Positions 32,520 to 45,442 of a stretch of 64,000 nucleotides of DNA are shown piece by piece (position 1 is the first letter of the stretch; each line of letters begins with the position of its first letter). The DNA comes from Isoetes taiwanensis (Eukaryota > Streptophyta > Lycopodiopsida > Isoetales > Isoetaceae): positions 26,841,299-26,905,298 of the forward strand of contig JAJEKV010000002.1 in the NCBI GenBank assembly GCA_021234155.1. The letters run 5' to 3'. The notes under the pieces were generated by a model that had not been told where the DNA came from, made no database searches, and worked only from the letters and a program-made list of their open reading frames with translations. The translations under genes and the position numbers were made by a program.

Positions 32520-35500
32520 AAAGCGTACCAAGCATTAGTAGGCCCGTGCGCGGAAGGCTATCATCAAACTCAGCCCAGGCTCTCAAACTTCGAAACGATT
32601 TGTGCACGTATTTGAATTCATTAGAGGAATGAAGAAACATGTTGAAATTGATGCAGGTTTAAACAGGTTTGAACATATTTAAATAGGATTATGAGCTTAT
32701 AGTACTTGTGATTGGCCTTGGCCTAGCTATCAGCCATTTTGATGAATGAAAAAGCAATGAGAATGACTTGATATTTTAAAATACAATATTTTTGAAGTTA
32801 AGCAGTGTCTTTTGATGCTTTTTCAAAATACTAACAATTGTTATCGCCAACCCCGGAGATATTAAATTGGCACCATAATAACTCGCTTGGTAGTTTACAA
32901 AAGCCAAGTCAAAAGTTTGAAAAGGACCGTAGGCAAAACTATTTGCCCATGATAGAGAGAGTCATCAATGCCATATGGTTAGTGTAGCTATGATTTCAAA
33001 CAGAGGTCAAAAAATTTAAAACCCAAAGTCAAAATTTTAAAACTCAAGTAAAAACTTTAGGGACTGTGGTGGGCGTAACCATTTGCCCATGGTAGAGAAG
33101 CTCAAGTCTATATTGAAAGCCCATTCGATTTATACTAAACTAAACTGTTGTTCAATTTTTAGTAGAGGCATGTGTTTGAAATATAATCTATTTGAGCATG
33201 AAGTTGTTTATATCGGCCCTCTTTAATGAAATATGCCAGGCCACTTGCAATGAAATTTGCTAAGATGAGCTGCATCACATTGATTTTTCATGAATCTGAA
33301 TATCTAGCCATCGTAGATTCTTACACATGTAACGGTCAGAGAAAATTAACTTCACAAGCTAGATTGTTTGGGAGACTAATATGACTATGCTGGTTGGTTG
33401 AATACTTCTATGACATACTTGTAAGTCAAAGATGTTCATGATAATATAAAATATGTCTGGAAGTACTTTGTAATATTTTGAGTGTATAATATGAAGTAAA
33501 ACACGCTCTTCAAAAAAAATATATATATATGTAAGCATGTTTAAGAATGTAAGTTCTTCATCCATTGCACTTGTAACACATTCAGATTTGGTAAGCTTTT
33601 GCTATATGGGTGGCCGCCATCATGGTCTACTAGAAGGATGTTCATATTTTTGATGGTCCATTTGGCTTTATAATGAAATGCTATGTTCTATATTTCTTTT
33701 GTGGCTACCATTAATCATATTCAAATGATTCATGTCTCTTAGTTGCTCTTCTCGGCATAATTGATCGAAAAGAACTGCCACCCCCATGACCATTCTAGTG
33801 GGCTTTGGTATTTTTGCATTTATCTACCAATTTCTTGTTTGAAGCATAATCGCAGTTCCCAATTTTTCATTACCTCTAGTTTTGCAGAGAGGAAATGCTT
33901 GTTTGTTACATGGTTCTTCCTGTTTTGTCCTTTATGGTGGCACAAGGAATCATATAGTCTATTTTCTTTTTTATTGCCATATTCCTATAAGAATAATAAA
34001 TAATTCAATCTCATCATTTCAAAAGGAAATCAAAAGGTTAATTCCATAATGAAGTATATCCTTCTAGGTTTGCTTCTCTTCTATATTTCATTTGATCTAA
34101 TTTACTACTTCAACTACTCTCGCCAGTTGGCTATACCTTTTAGATGGTCCTTGTGGAGTAAAACTCTCCGTAAAATTGTAAAGCTAAGAAAAATGATAAC
34201 GATTAGATACATGTGCGAGCTAGAAGAATTAGCCTCGACATATCCTAAAAGGGTCGAAAAGGGTCGCAACATCACTGAATTTAAAAAAAGATTGACAGAA
34301 GAAAGAAGGATATGAAAATGCCAGGTGCTAGGAATCCTGTTCTTAGAGATCCATTTTGCTTTATTTTCTTTATTGCCTCTAGTTTTGCACGAGTAAATGG
34401 TTGTTTGATACATGCAAAACTCTTCATGTTTTGTCCTCTATAGCAAATGAATATAATAAAGTTATCTCACTATCCAACAACGTAACGTAAAAACATCATC
34501 AAAACATCGGGCCTACTAAAAACTACAAGAGAAATTGTCCTCTATAATTAAAATAAAAACCTTCAAAAATGTAGTCACCCATTATTAATTAATCTTTCAT
34601 TTGTTGGTGTTCTATTATTGACTCATCTCCAAAGGTATTACATTCATTTTAGATTGCCTTTTGCTTTCATAATGTTACAACATCAGAAAATGCCTCGCAA
34701 TACTTTTGCGTATGATTTTATGTCGGCTAGCGGCATTGAACATTCATTATTTGGAAGATGCACCACGTGGAAGTTAAAGAGACAATAATGCATCAGACCC
34801 AGATCCAAAATCTCAAAGGCCTTGCTAAGAGATTCTTTAGTGTCGAAATAAGATTAGTTGTATCACCAGAATAAAAGTAAAATGGAAATTTGAGAGCCCG
34901 ATCTTTGATAACCCGCACTCAAAAGAAAAGCATTTGTCTTTTGATGCCAATATCTAGAGACCCGCTTAAGACTATATTAACCTTTTCACTACAAACATAA
35001 TCCTACAAATATAATTTCGATTTCAAGTATAGTTTCAAAGATAGTTTCGTAATCAAATATTAATTCAAAGACAATAACATACTAGGCATAGTTTCGATCA
35101 AGTATCAAGACAACAACATAGTTTCGTAATCAAGTATTAATTCAACATAGTTTCTCGTAATCCAAGTAATTCATACACCAAAATGCATGTTTGTGTTGTA
35201 GAGTTCTGTTGATCCGAACAAATTCGATAATGAAGTGAATACACATGTTACTCCAGAAACCACTTTGATGGCTTCAAATGTAGTATATTTGCAACTTGAT
35301 CTTACTTGAGACTAGCCATGCATTTTTTTTTCATTGCTTCCATCTCGCTTCAAATTTGTTTCAAAGTTTCAACTTGAGATACCGATAAATTTTGAAGATT
35401 CTGAAATGGCTAAAGCCACAACTGATGACGGGCTCACCGCTGCACACATGTCATCTAAAGCATCTACTCTTTCACCCCTTGCATCTCCTTCCACTAGATT

Positions 35501-35630
35501 GTCTATCCCGAGTATCCTTTTACTAACCGGGTTGAAAATGAAATGTAAAACATGTAAAGGATGAAAACATGAAAAACAAGATAAGATAAGGTTACGAACA
35601 TTAGTTGTAAAAGATAAGACATAATGCTAA
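32520..35630. other. Unassigned single-copy region
   Basis: About 3 kb of AT-rich sequence. The direct repeat ATTTGCCCATG(A/G)TAGAGA occurs near 32942 and 33081 with related flanks (CAAAGTCAAAATTTTAAAAC). An 88-codon frame at 34049-34315 begins with a hydrophobic helix (YILLGLLLFYISFDLIYYF) and ends strongly basic. I recognise no family and do not call it a gene. Confidence 0.4.
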
Positions 35631-35634
35631 CCTT

Positions 35635-35718
35635 GATTACTTTGAGTCTCATTTTCTCAAGCCGATCACTTTGAGTCTCATTTTCTCGGCCGGTTGCTTT
35701 GAGTCTCATTCTTTGGCC
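35635..35718. repeat. Three tandem 27-29 bp repeats
   Basis: Units at 35635-35663, 35664-35691 and 35692-35718 share the core CTTTGAGTCTCATT and end in GCC. They sit 41 bases upstream of a TATA-like box, the arrangement of repeated enhancer units in a plant promoter or LTR. Confidence 0.75.
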
Positions 35719-35758
35719 GTTAATTCATGATTGAGTGCAATGTGCACCTAGAGGAAAG

Positions 35759-35768
35759 CTATAAATAG
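35759..35768 (+). promoter_or_regulatory. TATA-like box
   Basis: CTATAAATAG matches the plant TATA consensus and is followed by a GC-rich leader. With the repeats just upstream it forms a plausible core promoter. No confident coding region follows it. Confidence 0.4.
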
Positions 35769-36439
35769 GGTCGGGCTTCGCGGGCGAGATGCCGGGCATT
35801 CTTAGTCAAGATATTTTGGGATTGCAAGGTTCTCACGCCCCAGCCGGCCGCGGTATTGCATCAAACAATCGCCTATGAAATGTTTTTTAAGCAAGTCCTT
35901 TCTCCCCTATGCTCGCCTACCATGTTCCAATATGAAGAATGCCCCGATGGTATGTTATTCTCGTATGAATTAATCTTCTTCCAAATTTTATGGTACCTTT
36001 CCCAACATGATCTCGTGATTGGTGGACGCATGGAAATGCCTTCATGATGATGCATTTTATGCAATAATGAAGACAAATCATTCAAGAAAAAAAAGTAACA
36101 AACAAATGAGTAACCAATTTTTAATGTTTTAATTTTTACCCTGCTACTGCTTCCCACCGTTGATTGCTATTGCAGCTTCTTTGGAGAGGTATCTTATGCC
36201 TCTGAATCATCCAATCTTGTTTCTTAGCATTGCTGAGAATTAGAAATTCATCCAAAGTCCAAATCCCAGAGCTTGGACCCCCAACCAAGCTGCCCATTTC
36301 TCTCCACTATTCAACTTGAATTGCAGAGGTAGAAGGCAGCCTTAGTGCTATTCGATGGGCAGTAGGTGGTGACATCCTACACAAAATCAAATTATATATA
36401 TTATGCCATTTTTATATTCTAGCCACAACATATAGTAGA

Positions 36440-36548
36440 GAACCATTAATATCAGAACTTGCAGAGAGCACTAAACTTGTAGAGCATTAATATCAGAGGA
36501 TTAATATCAGAACTTGCAAATCATAAATATCAGAACTTGTAGAGCATT
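36440..36548. repeat. Short AATATCAGAACTTG repeats
   Basis: AATATCAGAACTTG occurs three times (near 36450, 36495 and 36527), interleaved with two copies of TTGTAGAGCATT. They form a local degenerate array upstream of the copia element. No function is evident. Confidence 0.65.
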
Positions 36549-36549
36549 T

Positions 36550-37355
36550 ATTGTTGGGTTCATATCTTAATTTATTGCAGGAAGTTGTGTTGAGCACATA
36601 AAAGCTTTCTCAGAGAACATACAAGCATCTTGTATAGTCCGAGAATACTTGAGAACACGTAGATAAGGCAATAAGTATCGTGAGCAAAACACATTATGGA
36701 GTATAAACCTTCGTAATGCTGAAGAGGTGATAGGTCTAATTGCTTGGATAAGCATGATCCATGAAAGAAGCTTAAATAATGGCTTAGACCATTAGACCAT
36801 TGAAGATGATAAAATAAAATTATTATTTGATCTAGGACCATTGAATTAGAAAGAGAATATTCTGCTAAAGATCGCCGGAAATCCTTGGAGCCATTTCTCG
36901 GTTCAAACTTGGTCTGGCCCAACTGAGCCGCATTGAACATCCTGATAGAATTGTTGCAAGCGCCCCGCATAAACCACGGATCGCAAATTAAAGAAGTAGA
37001 AATGCATCTCGAGTATATCAAGTGATTGTGCACCTGGAATAGTTAACCTAATATGCTAGTGTCCCAGCATTAGAAGAAAGATTCATTGAAGAAATTTTGG
37101 AAATTGTTAAGTATGAATACCATGTTAATGGTAAATTGAGATATAGACATCTATATTGTTGCATTTGACATTATATTTGCTAAGGACTAATGATGTTTGA
37201 GTTTGAATGTGAAAGGAGATTATTATGCTAAATCTCTTGATGTGAGGTGATAATCCATTGTGATCTTATTGATCGGGATTGAAGCATATTATTGTTGAGA
37301 CAAATATTCAAAGGAATTAATTGGCCTATTATTGTCCTGCTTTGTTTTAAATACT
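36550..37355. other. Presumed copia 5' LTR region
   Basis: Lies directly upstream of a primer-binding-like site. It may contain the 5' LTR (a TGTTGGG start occurs at 36553), but no second LTR exists in the window for comparison and the expected CA end is not clear. Confidence 0.3.
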
Positions 37356-40300
37356 TATATTGGTATCGAAAGCAAAAGTTAAGACATAGATGGTGATGCA
37401 TTTGGTGCGTGCTTGTCAATGCAATTGATGTCTTTAAGGGAGATTCCTGCTTCCAAGTTTGGAAAGAGAAAAATTAAGCATGTCTTGGTGTTGAGGGCTG
37501 TGTGAAATTGGTAGGAACCGAAACGGAGACAAAGGAGCCGAACAAGCAGACTTCAAGAGCTGGTCGAGGGGAAGTTCCAGCCGCTGAATCTGGCCGATGT
37601 TATCAAGAAGCGCAAATAGTTTCGCCAGACAAGATGGTACCGGAGAAATTGCCAAAGTAAGGGAAGCTCAAGGGATAATTATGATAAAAGTAAGCTCAAG
37701 CATTGTTTTGAAGATAAGAGGCATGCAACCTAGTGAGATATGAAGCTACATGCTCTGAATTATGAGGAAAAAGACATCTTCAAATAGATGTCTTGGAAAA
37801 ACGAAAGTTGAGGAGGTTAAAGTTCCATGACAAGGACAATATCAATGACTTCTTTCGTGTTTTGACAACATCATTGCTAACTTAGAGGGAGCAGGAGTGA
37901 TATATTCCAAATGTTAAAGAAGTTTTAGCTATTTCTAGAGCAATGAGCAAGATTGGGAATATAGCCATTTTCATTAGAACACTAGCTAGAACCAGAATGG
38001 AGGTTGAAAGGATGTTAAAGACGTAAATTGAGTAATGTAGTCATGGAGGATGAAGATGCCACCGTGTTTTGTTTGCAAAAGGAAAGGGGAAGGAAGAAAA
38101 AGTAAGAGAAGGGGAAAAAATTGGACCTTGTTATAACCGTAAACTAATATGGACATTTAAAATATGATTGTCCCTCATTAACAAAGGAAATAAGTTGCTA
38201 CAATTGTGGAGGGAGAGGACATTTTGCCACATTGTTCTTCCAAAAAACTTTTTTCAAGAGGTAAAGATAAAGGAGGCAGAGGGAAACACAACAAAGAAGA
38301 GGGAGAGGAAGGGAAAGATTCAGGAAGAATCTCAAATCGTGGCCAATGTGGGTAAGAAATAACTCGAAGAGAGACCGAATGTGAAGATGATGACGAAAAG
38401 AACATAAAAGCATTGATTTTTATGACAAAAATGGATTGACAAATTTTGATTTTAGATAGTGGAGCGTAAAAGATCCATTGCATGCAACTCAAAAATCTTA
38501 AAAGAAAAAGGGGAAGCCGTAAGGAGGACACATTCAAGTTGGAAATGGGGATCTACAAAAGGATTGAAGATGTTGGGATACTAGAACTTTTCGACTTTGA
38601 ATGGCGTAATAGTGAATTTTTACAAAAATATTTTGTGTGTTCCCTTTGGTTGGGAATTTAATCTATCTCAACTAGTTGACATGGGTTTGAAGGTTGTATT
38701 TGAGAGAACTCATTGTAAGATATTTGATGGAAATGAATTAAAATTTCTTGAAGAAGAGTTGGCAACTTGTTTGGTATAAGTTCAGCCTATAGAAAAGTAT
38801 TAATTTGATTTAACCCCAAGTATTGCTACATGGCATGAAAGGCTTGGGCACACCAATTTTAAAAATCTTGAATACATGGTAAAACAAGGTTTAATTATGG
38901 CGTATTTATCGTATCAACGTGTAAAAATCATTTGTGTAAGGGGGTCGCATGTTTAAAACACTCAAGGTTGCCATTCTCAAAAGCCAAGGGCAGCAAAAAG
39001 AAATTCCTGGTTTAATCCATACGATCTTGTGGTCCACTAAATATAAGAGGAATTACCGAAAAAGGTACTTCATAACTTTTTAGGACGACTTTAGCAGAAA
39101 AACAAGAATATTTTTTTGCTTTAAGAACAAAAGACCAAGATTTGATGTGCTTCTCAAGATTTTTGGTCAAGTAGAGTGTGAAATAGGGAACAAAAATTAA
39201 ATGTGTTAGATCCGACGAGGAGGGGAATACATGTCCGCAAATTTGTGAGATATTGCATCGACAAAGGCATCAAAAGACAAGATAATTTAAGCCATACTCC
39301 CCCGCAAAAGAATGGGTAGCGTGAAAGAAAGAACAAAACAATTTTGAATGCAAATAAGGCCATGTTGAAACATACTGGTTGCCCAATTTTTTGGGAAGAG
39401 GCATTAAAAATCCAGCTTGCTCATACGTAATGTTTCTTTACCATCAAAAGCCTAGGAAGGAAATCTCCGAATTAGTATGGTCGTGGAAAATCCCCTAAGT
39501 TATGAAAAAAAAGTTTAAAGTATATGGTTGTCTTGGATACACCACATACCTCAGCAATTAAGGCAAAACTTGATGATGATCCACTATAACTTTCTAGTTG
39601 GCTAAGTGATACACACCGAAGGGATATAGAATGTATGACCCTTTAAAGAGAAGGGGTGTTAGTGAGCAGGATGTGATTTTGAAGAAACGATTTTGTATAA
39701 AACCATCAATGAATGATGAGGAAAGATCCGCTTTACATGGAAAAGTCCCAAAAAGAAAGAAAATACAAGGGAGGGAAGAAGATAAAAATCAAGAAGGACA
39801 AGAGGACATGGTGCTCGAACCCATAATGTTGGCTGGCCAATGAGGAGGAGAAAAATTTGAACCAAGAAAGACATGAGGACTAAGTTTGAAGGAAAACAAA
39901 CAAAAATGAGAAAATTAGAAGAAGAAAAGGTGAAGGGGAAAGACCGCAGAAGATGTAAACTTTGACATCTCGTAATTATGGCAGGAGAGAGAAAATGGAG
40001 AAGAATGTTACAAGGGCTAAAATGAACTAGAAGAAGGTAGTGATGAAATTCATATGGTGCCGGAATCGTATACTTTAAAAGTTTTGAGAAGGCCATAAAC
40101 TCAAGTGGAAGCTGAAAATTGGAAAAATGCAAATGATAGAAGAATTGAAATCATTGAGAGAACCTCCACATATGAACTTGTGGATCTCGCTTAAAGGGGA
40201 AAATTGCCAGGCAACAAATGGGTGTTCAAACTAAAGGTAAATGCGGATGGAAGTCCAAAAGATAAAGCAAGGTTAGTGGCCTGAAGGGTATTCACCAAAA

Positions 40301-41486
40301 GAAGGGAGTTGATTTTGATGAGACATATTCAATTGAGTTAAGCTTAACCAAAGATTAGGATGATCATTGCTATATCTAATGCTTTGAACCTTGAATTACA
40401 TCATTACATGGATGTACAACGCCTTCTTAATGCAGACTTGAGTGAAGAAGAAGCATGCTACGCAAAGAAGCCATGGATTTGAAACCGAAAAAGAAAAGGT
40501 ATGAGACTCTGTAAGCATTTATGGTTTGAAACAACTCTAGGCAATGGTATTTTGCATTGATGGTTTCTAAAGGAACAAAACTTCAAAAAGCTTGCAAAAT
40601 GATGGGAATGTCTATCTCGCTAAGAAAGGAGAAGTGTTTCTGCGATAATTGTACTATAAGTTGATGACTCCATTTTGGCAGCTAACAATTTGAGTTTTCT
40701 AAAATGAATGCAAGGAAAAACTTAAGAGCAAAAATACAAAAATGATGACTTGGGAGAATGACAAGTTCTAGTGGGTGGAAGTTAAGAGAGATGAGCAAAA
40801 CATGAAGATCTCTTTCAATATGCAAGAATGTAAATGTGCAGTTAAAATTCCTATTGTGGTTGAACAAACCGCCAAAGCTGATCTATGTCCTAAGAATGAA
40901 AAGGAAAAGGGATAAATGAACAAAGTGCCATATAGGCAATTAGTGTAAGCCTCATTGCTCATTGCTAATAACACAAGACTCGACATAGCATTTATAGTAA
41001 ATGTTTTGAGTAGATACAATAATGATCCAGATAATGCACCGGCTAGCAGCCTAAAAAGGTTTTAAGATTCTTGAAGGGACAAAAGATAAAATTGTTTATC
41101 GTTTAAATGATTTGAAACTAAGAGGTTATGTTGATGCGATCGGTGTGGAGATCCAGATGAAAGCAAAAATCCACATCGATATATATATATTGATGTTGGG
41201 AGGAGCAACGCTGAGCTGGAGGAGCAAGAAACAGCCTTCAATAGCACTCACGTTTAATCAATATGCATCAACCACACTAGCAGCTCAAGGAAATAATATG
41301 GACCCGTAATGATGAATTGGAAATCAAGTTATGGAGGAAGTACAAAATTGTATTGTACAATCTATGACAAAGAATCCCGTGGTTGCATGAAAAAGAACAA
41401 ACACATTGAGATGGAGATGCATTATATTAGAGACATGGTAAACAAAGGTTTTATTTTGCTACATATTCTAAAACGACTCGTTTTCC
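37356..41486 (+). mobile_element. Ty1/copia retrotransposon, degenerate and 3'-truncated
   Basis: A plus-strand copia polyprotein read in many short frames, in copia order. Gag remnant with a CCHC-like knuckle CYNCGGRGHFATLF (from 38195, last Cys lost). Protease LILDSGA (about 38442-38466). Then FNLSQLVDMGLKVVFERTHC (38656-38720). GAG-pre-integrase WHERLGHTNFKNLEYMV (about 38830). Integrase pieces with RRGIHVRKFVRYCIDKGIKR and SHTPPQKNG (39215-39320). RT with ELVDLA, NKWVFKLKVNADGSPKDKAR and RMIIAISNALNLELHHYMDV (40170-40420). RNase H with GYVDA, GGATLSWRSKKQPSIAL (41120-41260) and KHIEMEMHYIRDMVNKGFIL (41400-41460). It stops abruptly at the duplication junction, with no 3' LTR. Confidence 0.85.
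37361..37373 (+). other. Copia primer-binding-site-like sequence
   Basis: TGGTATCGAAAGC resembles the usual TGGTATCAGAGC complementary to initiator tRNA-Met, with the CAG altered. Position just before the gag remnant fits. Confidence 0.5.
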
Positions 41487-42692
41487 ATTCAAAAGCTTCA
41501 ATCTTAAGAGAAAATGCCGGGGACTACTACGCCTTTGGAAGAGAAGTGGGCACAGTACCGCAAGCAACAGAGCAACACAGATCTTGGGGACTGCACAATA
41601 GAATGAGCCAAATATACACCCGGCCATTAGCCATAGAAACCAAGAAATTAGGCACCATCGGATCGTGGAGGAAGATCCGAGATGCGAACCAACACCGGAT
41701 TTTAAACCAAAAAGAACTGGTGGACATTGCCGGATATATCTTGATACAACACATAAGATTCACCCAAAGTATCCACCCCGACTAACCAATTGCCGCATCT
41801 AAGACTAAACCTCAAACATGATTATGAAGAAATTATTTGGTAGGAATTTCAGAGATCACACTGGCAAACCAATCGCCTCGATGTCCGGCAAGCCAAGAGC
41901 TAAACCCCCTCATGTCCAATATGTAACCCGGTGAAGTAGCCCAATACCGCAAAATGAAACTAGATTCTCAATGGTCCAACATGCCCGGTATGATCAATAT
42001 CTATCCATGGAGTCTCTGGAAGAGCCTGCCGTCAACAGTGATGATCCTCCACAAATTTCGAGCCTCTTGAACACGGGCAGTCCTACACTCGAGCCTTGCA
42101 CTTGATCCAATCTGAAAACCCCGCCGAAAGTGATGCAAGCAACGTGTCATTGCTCCCCAGTCAAGACAGGGAGTTAGGGCTGCCCCGCATCCCGAGAGGT
42201 ATCCAGGGCACCCCGGGAGGCACATCGGCTACATGCACCCTAGAAGAGGGCACATCACCGACAAGTGATCCCTTCCCAAGCACAAGGGAAGAGGGCATCC
42301 AGATCCGGTTCCAAAGGGGGCATGCTTGATGGAATCAAGACCAGTCTCCAAAACACAATCCCATGGGGTCTCGAACTATATTGAGGAGGAAGAGCAATCC
42401 ACATACCTCTCAACCGGCGGGATTCCAAAGGCTCCCTCATCTCGCCACCAATTGCATGCCACTTCCCCTCGACCCGCGCCTCTTCATGCATGTCGAGACC
42501 CGCCCTTCTCCTTTCCTGGAGGATCTTCCTCCTCACCATCTCCCTTGGCCTCGGCCCCAAGCCATGAGGCTCAATCGATCCCCATCAGCCCATGCAAGGT
42601 GGAGCCATGACATCAGAACCATTCGAAATCAGCCTGTTTTGCGACAACAAGCCACATGCAAAACAGCTGATGCTATACACCTCCGGAAAAAG
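41487..42692 (-). mobile_element. LINE-1 5' fragment (copy 2), 3' part absent
   Basis: Corresponds to 5338-6582. It holds the 5' end and part of ORF1. The DUF4283 stretch reads SSFWFKIRCWF and PMVPNFLVSMANGR near 41600-41720. Frames are badly broken relative to copy 1, with losses at CTGCAG and CAG sites (for example GCCTGCAGGTCAACAGAGTG became GCCTGCCGTCAACAGTG). Losing the 3' rather than the 5' part is opposite to normal LINE truncation, so this is a recombination or duplication edge. Confidence 0.8.
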
Positions 42693-43749
<1,057 letters not shown>

Positions 43750-43952
43750 GATGCATCCATTTATATTGTCTCACAATCCTATCATGCCTTGCCCCCACAG
43801 GTCTATGTTGCCTCCTCCTCCAAAAAACTTGAACTCATAAGAATGTATTATGCATTATGCATTATTTTAAGCATTATGCATTATGTATTATGCATTTTTT
43901 TTTATTGACATATAATGCAAGTTTGTTTACTTTTAAAGGCATTGCTCTTGTT

Positions 43953-44510
43953 ATGATGCAGAAGAGGAAGATAGGAGAAGCTGCAAAAGGGCCAAGACTA
44001 GCTGATTGGTGGAAAGAGGTGCGTGTAGTTGAGAGTGATAAGAACATAGGAAGCAACAAGTCGTGGATTTGTCCATATTGCAATGAGAGCCGCACATCAG
44101 CCGTGCATAGGGTGAGGGGACATTTATTCGCAGAAAGAAACAATGATGTTCAGGCATGTGCAGCAATTCCAGAAAAGAAACGAGAAGAATTGCAAGTGCT
44201 AGCAAGACAATTAGATGCTATATCATCAGGAAGAAAGCAAAGAGTAGCTGCCTCACGCGAAGCTGCTTCATATGGTATTGCATCTAATTCTTATGCCAAC
44301 GTTTCAGATCACGTAGAATTTGATAGTGCAGATGTTGAAAAAAGCACGATGGCTAGTAGTGGGATTGCACGCTATATGCATGCTTCTAGCAAAGGAAAGA
44401 AAATGGAGCAGCAAGAAATCAAGAGGCTACTTGATCCAGAAAAGAAAGAAGAAGTTGACAGGAAGGTTTGTAGATGGTTTTACCATGACCATGATTGTGT
44501 AACATGCTAA
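43953..44510 (+). CDS. BED-finger hAT-like transposase N-terminal protein, copy 2
   Basis: An open frame of about 185 codons from tandem ATGs (MMQKRKIGEA). GPRLADWWKEVRV is followed by WICPYCNESRTSAVHRVRGH, a Cx2C...Hx4H pattern like the BED zinc finger. The next part is Lys/Glu-rich and helical (IPEKKREELQVLARQLDAIS), then MEQQEIKRLLDPEKKEEVDR and a final CRWFYHDHDC. BED fingers of hAT elements bind the element ends. In full-length hAT proteins the RNase-H-like DDE core and dimerisation region would follow, but here a stop comes at 44508-44510. It is therefore a truncated transposase or a domesticated DNA-binding fragment. I chose the first ATG after the repeat array; the second is equally possible. 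Confidence 0.65.
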   Translation: MMQKRKIGEAAKGPRLADWWKEVRVVESDKNIGSNKSWICPYCNESRTSAVHRVRGHLFAERNNDVQACAAIPEKKREELQVLARQLDAISSGRKQRVAASREAASYGIASNSYANVSDHVEFDSADVEKSTMASSGIARYMHASSKGKKMEQQEIKRLLDPEKKEEVDRKVCRWFYHDHDCVTC

Positions 44511-45175
44511 GAAATGTTGTAAACAATGCATCTTGAATACAATGGCAACAATGGAATGCAAACATCATATACAACGGCCAAGCTAATTAACAACTGCGAT
44601 GTTCCAGTATAATATACGGTATGAATATGTATATTATATTGCCACATCACTAGTACATGTCAACCCCAACGACATGTACACGGCAACCATATAGGGTTGT
44701 ACCTGGAGTGCAACCAATGGAACCATTAACATGTCCCTATTAACATGTGCATATAATCCATTGCCACACGGCATAGCCTGAACTTTTAGATTCCAACCCT
44801 AAAAGCATCATGTTAAAAGGAGCCTGGAACCCTAAAAGTGTCCCTTGCAGATTCCAGTCTCCAGAGCTCGCATTGTCGAAGCGACAAACCCATTTGGACT
44901 TGTCAGCACCCGTGGAGCTTACTTTTCCAAGCAGATTGCCAAGACTCTATCATCTCGAGCCATCCCAACAAAGATGGATGCGTCCCGGGGACTTGGAGCA
45001 AGCCAAGGATCTGGTATGTAGTTGATATGTTAAGCAATGTCAGCTTCCTGACCGGCATTAAGCCGAGTTTGCATCTTTTATTAGCCTTAGAGGACCTCTA
45101 GATCCTCAAATCTCAGCCTCTAACGAACGAACCTAACCATGTATATTAGAGTAGATAGATTAGATCTTTACTCCG
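44511..45175. other. Intergenic, no gene recognised
   Basis: Copy 2 of 8422-9085. Identical except for a cluster near 44970-44995. No gene is supported. Confidence 0.5.
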
Positions 45176-45442
45176 TTATTTCAGCTCATTGGATGATATT
45201 GTATTGCACTGTGTGCATCTCTTGTATATTGGGAAGGAGGGTAGAGATCCAAAGCCTTTGTGGATGATGTTCCTAGATAGCCTCATTAGTACCCAATAAA
45301 TACGGCCTGTGCATAGAAGCCAGGTATGAAAATGTATGATGCCTATTCGAAGTACTATCACGAGCACATGGTTACCTACATGGAAGGAGGGAGGCCAACA
45401 AAGAAGAATCTCTAAAACCTCCCCTGGAGAAACTCCAACCAT

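Noticed and set aside
34049-34315. 88-codon frame with a hydrophobic N-terminus, considered as an organelle-derived gene
   Set aside because: I recognise no plastid or mitochondrial protein, and there is no neighbouring organelle sequence. The length is compatible with chance in AT-rich DNA.
36572-37033. 153-codon minus-strand frame, considered as a PPR gene
   Set aside because: The 35-residue spacing and the usual L/S residues are absent. It lies in the presumed copia LTR region.
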